Below, one piece after another: positions 1 through 7,882 of a stretch of DNA of 11,728 nucleotides. The first letter of the stretch is position 1. Every line of letters begins with the position of its first letter. Under the pieces are notes generated by a model. The model was not told the DNA's origin. It made no database searches and was given only the letters and a program-made list of their open reading frames with translations. The stretch is from assembly GCA_001805765.1 (NCBI GenBank), contig MHGW01000009.1, forward strand, positions 1 to 11,728, in the 5' to 3' direction. Position numbers and translations under genes: made by a program. The stretch is from Omnitrophica WOR_2 bacterium RIFCSPLOWO2_01_FULL_41_12 (lineage in GTDB: Bacteria > Omnitrophota > Gorgyraeia > Gygaellales > Profunditerraquicolaceae).

Positions 1-1
1 C

Positions 2-367
2 CAGCGGGTTTTAGAATTAGCAGATAAACCTTTGCTTAAGCCGCTCATTGACATACCCAAATTATCTCTGATGGGCCAAAATATGGTGCGTGATGCTATT
101 GACGCATTTATTAAAAGGGATGCGCAAGTTGCCAAAAAAGTTGTGTTTGCTGATAAAGAAGCAGATAGTTTACGTAATCTTATCCAGAGTGAACTGATCG
201 ATGACTATATGAAAAAAGATGGTACAACTGCTGACCGCGCAGTCCCGCTGCTACTGATTGCCCGGCACTTAGAGCGTATCTGCGATCACGCCACTAACAT
301 TGCTGAAGATATAGTTTATCTGGTGGAGGCAAAAATAGTAAAGCATCATCCCGAAAAATTAAAATAG
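2..367 (+). CDS. phoU: Phosphate-signalling protein PhoU, C-terminal part (5' end outside window)
   Basis: The open frame enters the window from the left edge, so the N-terminal portion of the gene is missing. A TTG at 32 is an in-frame codon, not a convincing start. PhoU proteins are three-helix-bundle repeats that link the Pst phosphate ABC transporter to the PhoR histidine kinase and damp phosphate uptake at the inner face of the membrane. The visible C-terminal half is helical and carries the characteristic PhoU repeat signature with an E/D-rich face, RHLERICDHATNIAED followed by IVYLVEA, close to its end. It ends at TAG 365-367. Pst genes probably lie upstream, as is usual for phoU, but this cannot be seen. 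A new promoter lies just behind it, so it is probably the last gene of the preceding unit. I see no clear hairpin terminator between them. Identity is secure from the signature. Confidence 0.9.
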   Translation, partial: QRVLELADKPLLKPLIDIPKLSLMGQNMVRDAIDAFIKRDAQVAKKVVFADKEADSLRNLIQSELIDDYMKKDGTTADRAVPLLLIARHLERICDHATNIAEDIVYLVEAKIVKHHPEKLK

Positions 368-393
368 AGCTTAGGTCTTTGTTCAATATCTCC

Positions 394-422
394 TTGACCC
401 CCTACCATCTAAATGATATAAT
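394..422 (+). promoter_or_regulatory. Strong sigma70-type promoter with extended -10
   Basis: TTGACC (394-399) is separated by exactly 17 bases from TATAAT (417-422), which is preceded by TG at 414-415, giving an extended -10. This is one base from the consensus -35 and a perfect -10. It sits in the only gap between phoU and the Lrp-family gene. Transcription is expected to start near 429, leaving a leader of about 50 nt. The leader holds three CCC(A/G)AA-type tracts starting at 423, 433 and 445, and no convincing hairpin. The next good candidate promoter lies near 10190, so this one probably serves the whole array from 482 onward. Assignment is by sequence match only. Confidence 0.8.
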
Positions 423-481
423 CCCAAAGTTACCCGAAAAAACACCCAAAATCTACCGGATTTAAAAAAACGGAGGAAAAT

Positions 482-967
482 ATGGATGAGATATTAGAGA
501 TATTAGAGAAAGACGGCCGCACGCCCGTAGAAGATATTGCTAAGATGCTCAAGAAGAAACCGCAAAAGATTAAAGAGGCCATAAAAAAATATGAAAAAGA
601 AGGCGCAATCTTAAAGTATAAGGCGGTGATAAACAAAGAGTTAATCCGCGATGCAAATTCAGAGGTCAGGGCATTAATAGAGGTGAATATTATCCCCCAA
701 AAAGATGTGGGTTTTGACAAGATTGCCGAGCGCTTATATTCGTTTGCTGAGGTTTCCAGTTGTTATTTAGTCTCAGGCACCTATGACTTACTGCTAATTA
801 TAGAAGGAAAAGACCTGCGCACAGTATCCAGGTTTGTCGCCGAGAAATTAGCGCCGATGGAGAATATCCGGGGCACAGTGACGCACTTTCTCTTAAAAAA
901 ATACAAGGAAGATGGGATTATTTTGAAGCATAAGGAAGAGAATAAGAGGATAGCGATATCGTATTAA
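482..967 (+). CDS. Lrp/AsnC-family transcriptional regulator
   Basis: This 161-residue protein fits the Lrp/AsnC (feast/famine) family. Residues about 1-55 form a winged helix-turn-helix (DEILEILEKDGRTPVEDIAK and the following KKKPQKIKEAIKKYEKEG). Residues about 62-140 form the RAM ligand-binding domain, with SCYLVSGTYDLLLIIEG at 93-109 as the core strand-turn-strand. Such proteins form dimers or octamers and bind amino acids to control amino acid metabolism genes. The start is set by CGGAGG five bases before ATG 482, just behind a strong promoter. The stop at 967 directly abuts the aminotransferase start at 968, a common pairing in which the regulator controls its neighbouring transaminase. 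The short leader with repeated C-tracts could be an autoregulatory operator, but this is inference. The C-terminal 20 residues are lysine-rich and outside the core domain. The effector amino acid cannot be told. Confidence 0.9.
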   Translation: MDEILEILEKDGRTPVEDIAKMLKKKPQKIKEAIKKYEKEGAILKYKAVINKELIRDANSEVRALIEVNIIPQKDVGFDKIAERLYSFAEVSSCYLVSGTYDLLLIIEGKDLRTVSRFVAEKLAPMENIRGTVTHFLLKKYKEDGIILKHKEENKRIAISY

Positions 968-2134
968 ATGAAAAATATTATCTCTAAGAAAGTACAAGAT
1001 ATGCAGCCTTCTGGTATCCGGGCCTTTTTTGACCTGGTACTGGGGATGAAGGAGGTTATTTCGCTGGGAGTGGGTGAGCCGGATTTTGTGACTCCCTGGC
1101 AGATCCGCGAAGCAGGAATATATTCCTTAGAGGAGGGTTTTACCTCCTATACCTCAAATAAAGGCCTCTATAAATTAAGGTTAAGCATCAGCCGGGATTT
1201 AAAAAATAGGTATGGCTTAAAATACTCGCCTGAGGATGAAATCCTGATTACGGTGGGGGTAAGCGAGGGTTTTGATTTGAGTTTACGGGCAATCATCAAT
1301 CCGGGCGATAAAGTCCTGATCCCCAGCCCCGGTTACGTATCCTACGGCCCCCTAACCGAATTAGCCGGCGGTATACCTATATATATCGATACAAAGAGCG
1401 ATGGGTTTAAACTTACGGCTAAACTATTAGAAAAATTTATGCACCATTACCCCAAGGCGATTATCCTGAATTATCCCAATAATCCCACGGGTGTTTCTTA
1501 TACTAAAAAGGAATTAGAAAAGATCAAGCAGGTGATTTTAAAACATAAATTGATCTGTATCTCTGATGAGATCTACGCTGACCTAACCTATGATTTTGCG
1601 CATACGCCTTTTGCTACGCTTTCCGGCGCAAAAGACAGAACTATATATTTAAGCGGATTTTCCAAAAGTTATGCCATGACTGGCTGGCGGGTGGGTTTTG
1701 TCTGCGGCACAAAAGAGATCATTGCCGCAATGACTAAAATCCATCAATATACTATCATGTGCGTTTCCATCACCAGTCAGATGGCAGCGTGCGAAGCTAT
1801 ACAGACTGGCAGGGTTTGCGTTGAAGAAATGAAGCGCGAATATAAAAGGCGCCGGGAATTTATGTTTGATAATCTCAATAGATTAGGGCTAAAGTGTATA
1901 AAGCCGGACGGGGCATTTTATTTCTTTGCTTCGGTAAAGAAAACCGGGCTTAATGCTTTAGATTTTGCTCAAAGATTACTCCAAGAGAAAAAAGTAGCGG
2001 TGGTTCCCGGTACTGCCTTTGGCAGAGGTTTTGACGATTATATCAGGATTTCTTACGCTTCTAGTTTGGATAACTTAAAAGAGGCGTTGAATAGAATAGA
2101 GGTATTTTTAACTAAAGGAGGAAAAGGTGGCTAA
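968..2134 (+). CDS. PLP-dependent class I/II aminotransferase
   Basis: This 388-residue fold-type I aminotransferase has the normal family length. It transfers an amino group between an amino acid and a 2-oxo acid using pyridoxal phosphate in the cytoplasm. Visible landmarks are YPNNPTG at 169-175 (Asn172 contacts PLP), SDEIYADL at 199-206 (Asp200 pairs with the pyridine nitrogen, Tyr203), SGFSKSYAMTGWR at 229-241 with Lys233 as the Schiff-base lysine, and YIRISYA at 358-364 with Arg360 for the substrate carboxylate. All key residues are present, so it should be active. It begins immediately after the stop of the Lrp-family gene, and its last 8 bases overlap the glnA start, so translation is probably coupled. 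It resembles the aspartate/alanine/aromatic group, but substrate specificity cannot be fixed. Placement beside glutamine synthetase suggests a role in moving glutamate nitrogen into amino acids. Confidence 0.9.
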   Translation: MKNIISKKVQDMQPSGIRAFFDLVLGMKEVISLGVGEPDFVTPWQIREAGIYSLEEGFTSYTSNKGLYKLRLSISRDLKNRYGLKYSPEDEILITVGVSEGFDLSLRAIINPGDKVLIPSPGYVSYGPLTELAGGIPIYIDTKSDGFKLTAKLLEKFMHHYPKAIILNYPNNPTGVSYTKKELEKIKQVILKHKLICISDEIYADLTYDFAHTPFATLSGAKDRTIYLSGFSKSYAMTGWRVGFVCGTKEIIAAMTKIHQYTIMCVSITSQMAACEAIQTGRVCVEEMKREYKRRREFMFDNLNRLGLKCIKPDGAFYFFASVKKTGLNALDFAQRLLQEKKVAVVPGTAFGRGFDDYIRISYASSLDNLKEALNRIEVFLTKGGKGG

Positions 2135-3458
2135 AAGAACAAAAACCGATATCTTAAAGTTAGTCAAAGAGCACAAGGTAAAGTTTATCCGTTTATGGTT
2201 TACCGATGTTTTGGGATTTTTAAAGGGGTTTGCCATTACTACTGATGAGTTAGAAGGAGCGCTTGATGAAGGCATGGGCTTTGACGGTTCATCCATTGAA
2301 GGTTTTGCACGTATTGAAGAGTCAGATATGATTGCCCGGCCAGACCCAAATACTTTCGCCATTATTCCTTGGCGTTCGGGCCAAGAATATAGCGTAGCCA
2401 GAATGTTCTGCGATATATACGAACCCAATGGCAAGGCTTTTGAGGGCGATCCCAGGTTTGTTTTAAAACGCAATTTAGCTATAGCCAAAGATATGGGTTT
2501 TACTTATTATGTCGGGCCGGAGTTAGAATATTTTTATTTTCCTAATTCTAAAGAGCCTCAGCCGCTTGACCAGGGTGGATATTTTGATTTAGTGCCCTTG
2601 GATGTAGCGCAGGATTTAAGGCGCGATACTATATTGACCATGCAGGCATTAGGCATAAAGGTTGAATATAGCCATCATGAGGTGGCGGCAAGCCAACATG
2701 AGATTGACCTGCGTTACGCTGATGCATTGACTATGGCGGATAATGTCATGACCTACCGTTTAGTAGTGAAAGAGATTGCTCGTCAGCACGGTGTATATGC
2801 CACTTTTATGCCCAAACCCATCTTCGGTATTAACGGTTCTGGTATGCATGTGCACCAGTCGCTTTTTAAAGGCGAGAAAAATGCTTTCTTTGATAAGAAT
2901 GAGAAATATTGCCTTTCCAGGATCGGACAGAACTTTACCGCAGGGCTATTAAAGCATGCCCCGGAGATTACTTCTATCACCAGCCAATGGGTTAATTCTT
3001 ATAAGCGCCTTGTTCCGGGTTACGAAGCTCCGGTTTATATCTGTTGGGCGCAGATGAACCGTTCAGCGCTTATCCGTGTCCCAATGTATAAGCCTGGAAA
3101 AGAAAAAGCGACCAGAATAGAATATCGTTCACCAGACCCCGCCTGTAATCCCTACCTGGCATTTTCAGCGATGTTGGCTTCCGGCTTATACGGAATCAAA
3201 AATAAATTAAAGTTAGCTGAGTCTGCTAATGATAACATCTATCATATGACGGAAGAAGAGAAGAGAAAAGTTGGCATAAAGTCATTGCCGGAAGATTTAT
3301 TAGAGGCGATTAAGATTACGGAAGAAAGTAAACTCATTAAAGACTGTTTAGGGGAAAAAGTTTTTGAATATTTTATCCGTAACAAAAAAATGGAGTGGGA
3401 TGAATACAAGGCGCAGGTTACCGAATATGAGATAAATAAATATTTGCCGATATTGTAA
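2127..3458 (+). CDS. glnA: Glutamine synthetase type I (alpha-like)
   Basis: This 443-residue enzyme makes glutamine from glutamate, ammonia and ATP as a cytoplasmic dodecamer. The start is GTG 2127, five bases after AAAGGAGG, and it overlaps the aminotransferase end. Visible motifs are DGSSIEGF (53-60), the metal-ligand GPELEY (Glu132, Glu134), HHEVA (Glu185) with Glu192, the ATP signature KPIFGINGSGMHVHQS (230-245, His241), and VNSYKRLVPGYEAP (289-302) with the flap glutamate Glu300. The length and the sequence DNIYHMTEEE at 369-378, in place of the NLYDLPPEE adenylylation site, place it with the GSI-alpha group that is not controlled by adenylylation. Arg62 in FARIEESDM matches the Bacillus residue used for glutamine feedback inhibition. 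The GAF-ANTAR gene follows after 2 bases. Confidence 0.97.
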   Translation: MAKRTKTDILKLVKEHKVKFIRLWFTDVLGFLKGFAITTDELEGALDEGMGFDGSSIEGFARIEESDMIARPDPNTFAIIPWRSGQEYSVARMFCDIYEPNGKAFEGDPRFVLKRNLAIAKDMGFTYYVGPELEYFYFPNSKEPQPLDQGGYFDLVPLDVAQDLRRDTILTMQALGIKVEYSHHEVAASQHEIDLRYADALTMADNVMTYRLVVKEIARQHGVYATFMPKPIFGINGSGMHVHQSLFKGEKNAFFDKNEKYCLSRIGQNFTAGLLKHAPEITSITSQWVNSYKRLVPGYEAPVYICWAQMNRSALIRVPMYKPGKEKATRIEYRSPDPACNPYLAFSAMLASGLYGIKNKLKLAESANDNIYHMTEEEKRKVGIKSLPEDLLEAIKITEESKLIKDCLGEKVFEYFIRNKKMEWDEYKAQVTEYEINKYLPIL

Positions 3459-3460
3459 AG

Positions 3461-4189
3461 ATGCCCAGAACAAAAGAGAAGAAAAATTATCAGGTTTTTA
3501 TCAAGCAGATTGAGGCGCTTTCTAAGGTGGCCAATCTGATTACCTCGGGCCTATACTTAGAGGAACTCCTGCGTTTAATTGTCAATGTTACTGCGGAGAT
3601 TATGAATTCTAAGATTTCTTCTTTGATGTTGCTTGACCCGGGAAAAAAAGAATTGGCGGTAAGAGCCACCCAATCTATTTCCGAGGCCTATAATAAAAAA
3701 CCTAATCTAAAACTGGGAGAAGGCATTGCCGGTTTGGTGGCCAAAGAAAATAAACCCATCTGCGTCTTAGATGTAAAAAAAGATGAACGTTACCTCAATA
3801 GAGATATTGCCGTAAAAGAAGGATTGTGTTCTTTGGCCAGTGTTCCTCTGGCAGTAAAAGGTAGAGTTATCGGCGTGCTTAACTGCTACACTTCCAAAAA
3901 GCATAAATTTAGCAAACATGAAATGGATATTCTTACTGCCCTGGCTAATCAGGCAGCAGTAGCCATAGAAAACGCGGAATTAGACCTGAGGGTGCGCAGT
4001 GCCGAAGAGGCATTAACTACCCGTAAACTCATTGAGCGGGCAAAAGATATTTTATCTTCCGAAGCAAATATATTACCTTTGCAGGCCTACCGGCTGATTC
4101 AGAAACAGAGTATGGATACCCGTAAATCCATGCGCGAGATCGCTGAGGCGATAATCCTGGCTAAAGATATAAAAGAAAAAAAGACTTAA
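3461..4189 (+). CDS. GAF-ANTAR protein, probable RNA-binding transcription antiterminator
   Basis: This 242-residue protein has a GAF sensory domain at about 30-172 (core LGEGIAGLVAKENKPICVLDV at 85-105, split here by no insert; then SVPLAVKGRVIGVLN at 127-141). A linker follows, and then a C-terminal ANTAR domain at about 182-235, recognisable from TTRKLIERAKDIL and QSMDTRKSMREIAEAI. ANTAR domains are three-helix RNA-binding modules. They bind paired stem-loops in nascent mRNA and block termination, often in nitrogen metabolism operons. GAF domains bind small molecules, and no haem or metal ligand set is obvious here. It starts 2 bases after glnA without a strong ribosome site, so it probably depends on translational coupling. 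Position next to glnA suggests nitrogen-responsive control. I found no dual-hairpin target in the non-coding gaps of this window, so its RNA targets probably lie elsewhere. Confidence 0.88.
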   Translation: MPRTKEKKNYQVFIKQIEALSKVANLITSGLYLEELLRLIVNVTAEIMNSKISSLMLLDPGKKELAVRATQSISEAYNKKPNLKLGEGIAGLVAKENKPICVLDVKKDERYLNRDIAVKEGLCSLASVPLAVKGRVIGVLNCYTSKKHKFSKHEMDILTALANQAAVAIENAELDLRVRSAEEALTTRKLIERAKDILSSEANILPLQAYRLIQKQSMDTRKSMREIAEAIILAKDIKEKKT

Positions 4190-4204
4190 AGACGGAGGAG
4201 GAAA

Positions 4205-4381
4205 ATGAGAATTTTTGGTATAGGGATGCAGGAGTTATTAGTAATTCTCTTAATCTGCGTTTTAATCTTTGGGGCAGCCAAGCTTCCTGAGATTGGCAAG
4301 GCGCTGGGTAAGACGATAAAAGAATTTAAGAAGTCCATGAAAGAAATAGGCTCTGACAACGAGGAAGAAGAGAAAAAATAA
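4205..4381 (+). CDS. tatA: Sec-independent protein translocase subunit TatA
   Basis: This is a small 58-residue gene starting at ATG 4205 behind GGAGGAGG and ending at TAA 4379-4381. The protein has a short N-terminal hydrophobic helix (residues about 8-22, MQELLVILLICVLIF), the conserved Phe22-Gly23 hinge, then the amphipathic helix KLPEIGKALGKTIKEFKK (26-43) and a short acidic/basic tail. This is the standard TatA/E architecture, at the small end of the family range. TatA oligomers form the export pore for folded twin-arginine proteins together with TatC. No TatC or TatB lies in the window, and none of the redox proteins here carries a twin-arginine signal. Its position between the GAF-ANTAR gene and mobA, which begins 5 bases later, may reflect its link with molybdoenzyme export elsewhere in the genome. 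Confidence 0.93.
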   Translation: MRIFGIGMQELLVILLICVLIFGAAKLPEIGKALGKTIKEFKKSMKEIGSDNEEEEKK

Positions 4382-4386
4382 CCCGG

Positions 4387-4986
4387 ATGACCGCGATAAT
4401 TCTTGCCGGTGGCAAATCCAGCCGCATGGGCTTTGACAAGGCACTCTTAAAGATAAATAATCACTTTCTCATGGAAGAAATTTTGCAGAAACTGAAAACT
4501 ATCTTTGCTGAAATACTGATTGTGACTAACCGCCCCAAGCAATTTAATTCTTTAACCTCTTTGCAATTAACTAGAATCACCAATGATATAATTCCTCACC
4601 AAGGGCCTTTAGGCGGAATATATTCAGGCCTGATGAACTCCGGTTCTTTTTATAATTTTGTGCTGGCCTGCGATATGCCTTTTGTAAATTTAGAGTTAAT
4701 AAAATACATGGTCAGTATCAAAGATAATTTTGATGCGGTAGTCCCGAAGCTTAAAAAAGGTTATGAGGCGCTTTTTGCTATTTATTCTAAAAATTGCATA
4801 TCTGCGATATCTGAGATTCTCAAGACAGGCGATTTAAAAGTTGTTAATTTTTTTAATAAACTTAAATTAAGAGAATTAAACGAGAAAGAGATATCCAGAT
4901 TTGGAGCCCCGGATGTTTTATTTATGAATATTAATACCAGAGAAGACTTGAGCAGGGCAGGAGGAGGAAAAATATGCCAGAATTAA
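4387..4986 (+). CDS. mobA: Molybdenum cofactor guanylyltransferase MobA
   Basis: This 199-residue nucleotidyltransferase has the usual MobA length. It adds GMP from GTP to molybdopterin cofactor to give the MGD form required by DMSO-reductase-family enzymes such as formate dehydrogenase. Motifs are the N-terminal LAGGKSSRMGFDK (6-18; GTP phosphate binding), GPLGGIYSGL (73-82) and the metal-binding CDMPF (95-99, Asp96). It starts 5 bases after tatA with only a weak ribosome site. Its last 13 bases overlap the FNT channel gene, whose GGAGGAGG ribosome site lies inside mobA. Being joined to a formate dehydrogenase and a MobB-like gene supports the assignment over other sugar-nucleotide transferases of this fold. 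Confidence 0.93.
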   Translation: MTAIILAGGKSSRMGFDKALLKINNHFLMEEILQKLKTIFAEILIVTNRPKQFNSLTSLQLTRITNDIIPHQGPLGGIYSGLMNSGSFYNFVLACDMPFVNLELIKYMVSIKDNFDAVVPKLKKGYEALFAIYSKNCISAISEILKTGDLKVVNFFNKLKLRELNEKEISRFGAPDVLFMNINTREDLSRAGGGKICQN

Positions 4987-5846
4987 TAGCTACAGAAATA
5001 AAATTCGATGCTTACTCACCCAAAGAAATAGCTTCACGCATTGAAACCGTAGGTGTGGGCAAGGCAAATTTGAATTTCTGGGCAAAATTTACTTTGGCTA
5101 TGCTTGCCGGAGTCTTTATTGCATTCGGAGCAGTTTTATTTACTTTTGTGGTGCATGACTCTCGCTTAAGTTTTGGCCTGACTCAGCTCATCGGAGGTTT
5201 AACTTTCTGCTTAGGACTTATTTTGGTAGTTTTGGCTGGTGCAGAGCTTTTTACGGGGAATAATCTTCTAGTCATGGCATTCGTTTCCAAAAAGATTACT
5301 TTGCGCCAATTATTAATTAACTGGATAATTGTTTATTTTGGTAATTTTGTCGGTGCTTTTTCCATAGTTTTATGGATATACCTTACGCGGCAATGGAATA
5401 CGAATAACAATTTAGTGGGTGCAAAGGCACTTTTAATAGCCAATGCTAAGGTAGGTTTGCCGTTTTTAGTGGCGTTTTCTCGAGGGGTTTTATGTAATGC
5501 CTTGGTTTGTCTGGCAGTGTGGCTATGTATGAGCGGCCGTAGCACCACAGATAAAATACTCTCTATAATTTTTCCGATTACGGCATTTGTGGCGCTGGGA
5601 TTTGAACACAGTATAGCAAATATGTATTTTATTCCCGCCGGGATTTTATTAAAGAATAATCCTGCAGTTCTAGAAGCAGCAGCTTCTATGGCCGGTAAAG
5701 TGAATGATTTTTCTAATCTTACTTTACATGGTCTTTTAGTCAAGAATCTCCTGCCCGTTACATTAGGAAACATTATCGGAGGAGGCGTATTGGTAGGTTT
5801 GGTATATTGGTTTGTTTATCTGCGCGGAAAGACCGAAGGAAGATAA
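4974..5846 (+). CDS. Formate/nitrite transporter (FNT) family channel, probably formate
   Basis: This 290-residue integral membrane protein has six hydrophobic segments at roughly 35-61, 68-92, 112-137, 160-186, 194-222 and 254-284. FNT proteins are pentameric channels for small monovalent anions such as formate, nitrite or hydrosulfide. Family marks seen are the AELFTGN loop (90-96), GFEHSIANMYFIPAG (209-223) with the central gating histidine His212, and PVTLGNIIGGG in the last helix. The start is ATG 4974 behind GGAGGAGG. Its stop codon overlaps the formate dehydrogenase start as TAATG, so formate is the likely substrate. Nitrite remains possible by sequence alone. FNT channels can work in either direction. 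With a dehydrogenase beside it, uptake of external formate, or balancing of internal formate, is the natural reading. Confidence 0.9.
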   Translation: MPELIATEIKFDAYSPKEIASRIETVGVGKANLNFWAKFTLAMLAGVFIAFGAVLFTFVVHDSRLSFGLTQLIGGLTFCLGLILVVLAGAELFTGNNLLVMAFVSKKITLRQLLINWIIVYFGNFVGAFSIVLWIYLTRQWNTNNNLVGAKALLIANAKVGLPFLVAFSRGVLCNALVCLAVWLCMSGRSTTDKILSIIFPITAFVALGFEHSIANMYFIPAGILLKNNPAVLEAAASMAGKVNDFSNLTLHGLLVKNLLPVTLGNIIGGGVLVGLVYWFVYLRGKTEGR

Positions 5847-7873
5847 TGATCACGAAAAGAGTATTAACTACCTGTCCATATTGCGGTGTGGGGTGCGGTT
5901 TTTATCTTGACGTTCGTGACGCAAGAATTGTCGGCGTGATTCCCTCAAAGTCTAATCCTGTTTCCAAAGGATATCTTTGCGTAAAAGGATGGCATGCCCA
6001 TGAGCCAATACAGCATCCCGACCGTTTAAAGAAACCGTTGATCAAAGAGAACGGTAAATTTAAAGAGGCTTCCTGGGATGCAGCCCTTGATTATGTTGCT
6101 GCCAGGCTTAAGCAAATAAAAAATAAGTACGGCCCAGACGCATTGGCTGTTTGCGCTTCAGCGCGTTGCACAAATGAAGAGAATTTTTTGATGATGAAAT
6201 TTTCCCGTGCAGTCCTGGGTACAAATAATGTTGACCACTGTGCGCGCACCTGCCATGCGGCGACCGTAGCAGGGTTAAATCAGTCATTTGGCTCTGGCGC
6301 AAGCACGAATTCATATGATGAATTGCCTTTTATGGATTGCATATTGATTATTGGCTCTAACCCCACAGAGGCACATCCCATAGTTGGCTGGCGCGTAAGG
6401 ACTGCTATTGATAATGGCGCAAAAATCATTGTCTGCGATCCGCGAAAAATATTAGTCGCTGAAAGCGCTTATGTCTATATCCAGCAATATCCCGGAACAG
6501 ATATTGCCCTGCTTAATGCGATGATAAATTTTATCGTGACTCAAGAACTGCACGATAAAGAATTTATTGCAAAGAGGACAGAGGGTTTTAGCGAGCTTTG
6601 GGATGCGGTTAAGGATTATACTCCCGAATCAGTAGAAGATGTAACCGGAGTCAAAGCCGAACTTATAAAACAGGCTGCCAAACTTTATGCTACCAGCAAG
6701 CGAGCTTGTATAATGTATTCTCTGGGCATGACTGAGCATACTGTGGGCACAGATAATATTATTGCCATGGCAAATCTGGCTATGGTGTGCGGACACGTAG
6801 GAAGAGAATTTTCAGGCCTATATCCGATGCGCGGCCAGAATAACGTGCAGGGCGCCTGTGATATGGGAGCGCTTCCCAACGTGTATTCCGGATATCAGCC
6901 GGTTACTGATGAGGCAATACGTAAAAAATTTGCCGATGCCTGGAGGGTAAATTTGCCAGCGGTTAAAGGCCTCACTCTTACGGATATGATCTATAAGGCA
7001 ATTGAGGGGCCTTTAAAATGCTTCTACATCATCGGTGAAGACCAGGTGCGCACTGATCCCAATACCCATTGGATAGAACAGGCCTTGGATAGTTTAGAGT
7101 TCTTAGTGATTCAGGAGATTTTTTTAAGCGAGACCGCCAAAAAAGCAGATGTAATTTTACCCGGAGCATCTTTTGCTGAGAAAGACGGCACCTTTACCTG
7201 CGCTGAGCGCCGGTTCCAAAGAGTGAGAAAGGCGATAGAACCCATATCCGGTAAGACAGACGGTGAAATCATCTGTGAAATTGCTCAGAGATTAGGTTAT
7301 ACTATGGAATCTGATCCGGAAAAGGTTTGTGATGAAATGGCAAGTTTAACTCCTCTGTATACAGGTGTAAGTTTTGAAAGATTAGAAGACAATGGCCTGC
7401 AATGGCCGGTACCTGAAAAGAATCATCCCGGAACGCCGGTTGTGCATTTAGGTAAATTTATTAGAGGGCTGGGTAAATTCATACCGGTTAGACATAAGCC
7501 GCCTGCCGAGGTTACGGATAAGGAGTACCCTTTTATTTTAAGCACAGGCAGGATGCTCTTTCATTACAATACAGGTACAATGACTACCAGGGTAGCCAAT
7601 ATATTAAGGGAATACCCGCGTAACTTTGTCCAGATAAATCCTGCTGATGCCCAACGCTTGGGGATAAAAAAACAGGAGAGGGTAATGGTAAGGACGCGCC
7701 GGGGAGAATTGAAAGTTGCCGCGCAAATTACAGATAAGATTAAGCCTGGTGTCTTATGGATGCCTTTTCATTTTAGCGATGAACCGACTAATGTTTTGAC
7801 TAATAATGCATTTGACCCTGTATGCAGGACAGGAGAGTATAAGGCCTGCGCTGCGAAAATAGAGAAAATTTAG
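5846..7873 (+). CDS. fdhA: Formate dehydrogenase catalytic (alpha) subunit, molybdopterin enzyme, cysteine type
   Basis: This 675-residue DMSO-reductase-superfamily protein is close to E. coli FdhF in length and in many blocks. It oxidises formate to CO2 (or the reverse) at a bis-MGD Mo or W centre. The N-terminus has one 4Fe-4S site, Cys10-x2-Cys13-x3-Cys17-x27-Cys45, followed by Lys47 for electron transfer. The active site shows Cys136-His137 in HCARTCHAATVAG, where FdhF has Sec140-His141; the codon is TGC, so this is not a selenoprotein. Arg329 in YPMRGQNNVQGACDMG matches FdhF Arg333. The C-terminal cofactor-binding domain begins near 565. There is no twin-arginine or other signal, so it is cytoplasmic. 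I chose ATG 5846 (TAATG overlap, GAAGGAAG upstream) over an in-frame ATG at 5807, which would add 13 residues unlike the family. Assimilatory nitrate reductase is less likely given the RxxCH and RGQNNVQG blocks. Confidence 0.94.
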   Translation: MITKRVLTTCPYCGVGCGFYLDVRDARIVGVIPSKSNPVSKGYLCVKGWHAHEPIQHPDRLKKPLIKENGKFKEASWDAALDYVAARLKQIKNKYGPDALAVCASARCTNEENFLMMKFSRAVLGTNNVDHCARTCHAATVAGLNQSFGSGASTNSYDELPFMDCILIIGSNPTEAHPIVGWRVRTAIDNGAKIIVCDPRKILVAESAYVYIQQYPGTDIALLNAMINFIVTQELHDKEFIAKRTEGFSELWDAVKDYTPESVEDVTGVKAELIKQAAKLYATSKRACIMYSLGMTEHTVGTDNIIAMANLAMVCGHVGREFSGLYPMRGQNNVQGACDMGALPNVYSGYQPVTDEAIRKKFADAWRVNLPAVKGLTLTDMIYKAIEGPLKCFYIIGEDQVRTDPNTHWIEQALDSLEFLVIQEIFLSETAKKADVILPGASFAEKDGTFTCAERRFQRVRKAIEPISGKTDGEIICEIAQRLGYTMESDPEKVCDEMASLTPLYTGVSFERLEDNGLQWPVPEKNHPGTPVVHLGKFIRGLGKFIPVRHKPPAEVTDKEYPFILSTGRMLFHYNTGTMTTRVANILREYPRNFVQINPADAQRLGIKKQERVMVRTRRGELKVAAQITDKIKPGVLWMPFHFSDEPTNVLTNNAFDPVCRTGEYKACAAKIEKI

Positions 7874-7882
7874 ATTAATAAA

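Noticed and set aside
374..399. GGTC...GACC as a terminator hairpin behind phoU
   Set aside because: It has only 4 base pairs, an 18-base loop and no U-tract. The 3' arm is the promoter -35.
423..450. Three CCC(A/G)AA tracts in the leader as a defined operator
   Set aside because: Starts at 423, 433 and 445 are roughly helically spaced, but the repeats are too short and simple to claim a binding site. They are mentioned only as a possibility in the promoter entry.
4583..4592. A third ATGATATAAT inside mobA as an internal promoter
   Set aside because: There is no usable -35 at 16-18 bases (TTGCAA is 20 bases away). The bases encode conserved-looking coding sequence, so this is probably chance.
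5807..5845. Longer N-terminus for the formate dehydrogenase from an ATG at 5807
   Set aside because: It would overlap the FNT channel gene by 40 bases and add 13 residues not found in the family. ATG 5846 has a ribosome site and a TAATG overlap.
6235..6260. Selenocysteine at the formate dehydrogenase active site
   Set aside because: The codon is TGC (Cys136) with no in-frame TGA, and no SECIS-like element is needed.
4974..7873. Nitrite channel plus assimilatory nitrate reductase interpretation
   Set aside because: The catalytic subunit has FdhF-like RxxCH and RGQNNVQGACDMG blocks, and no nitrite reductase is present. Formate is the better reading, although the channel alone is ambiguous.
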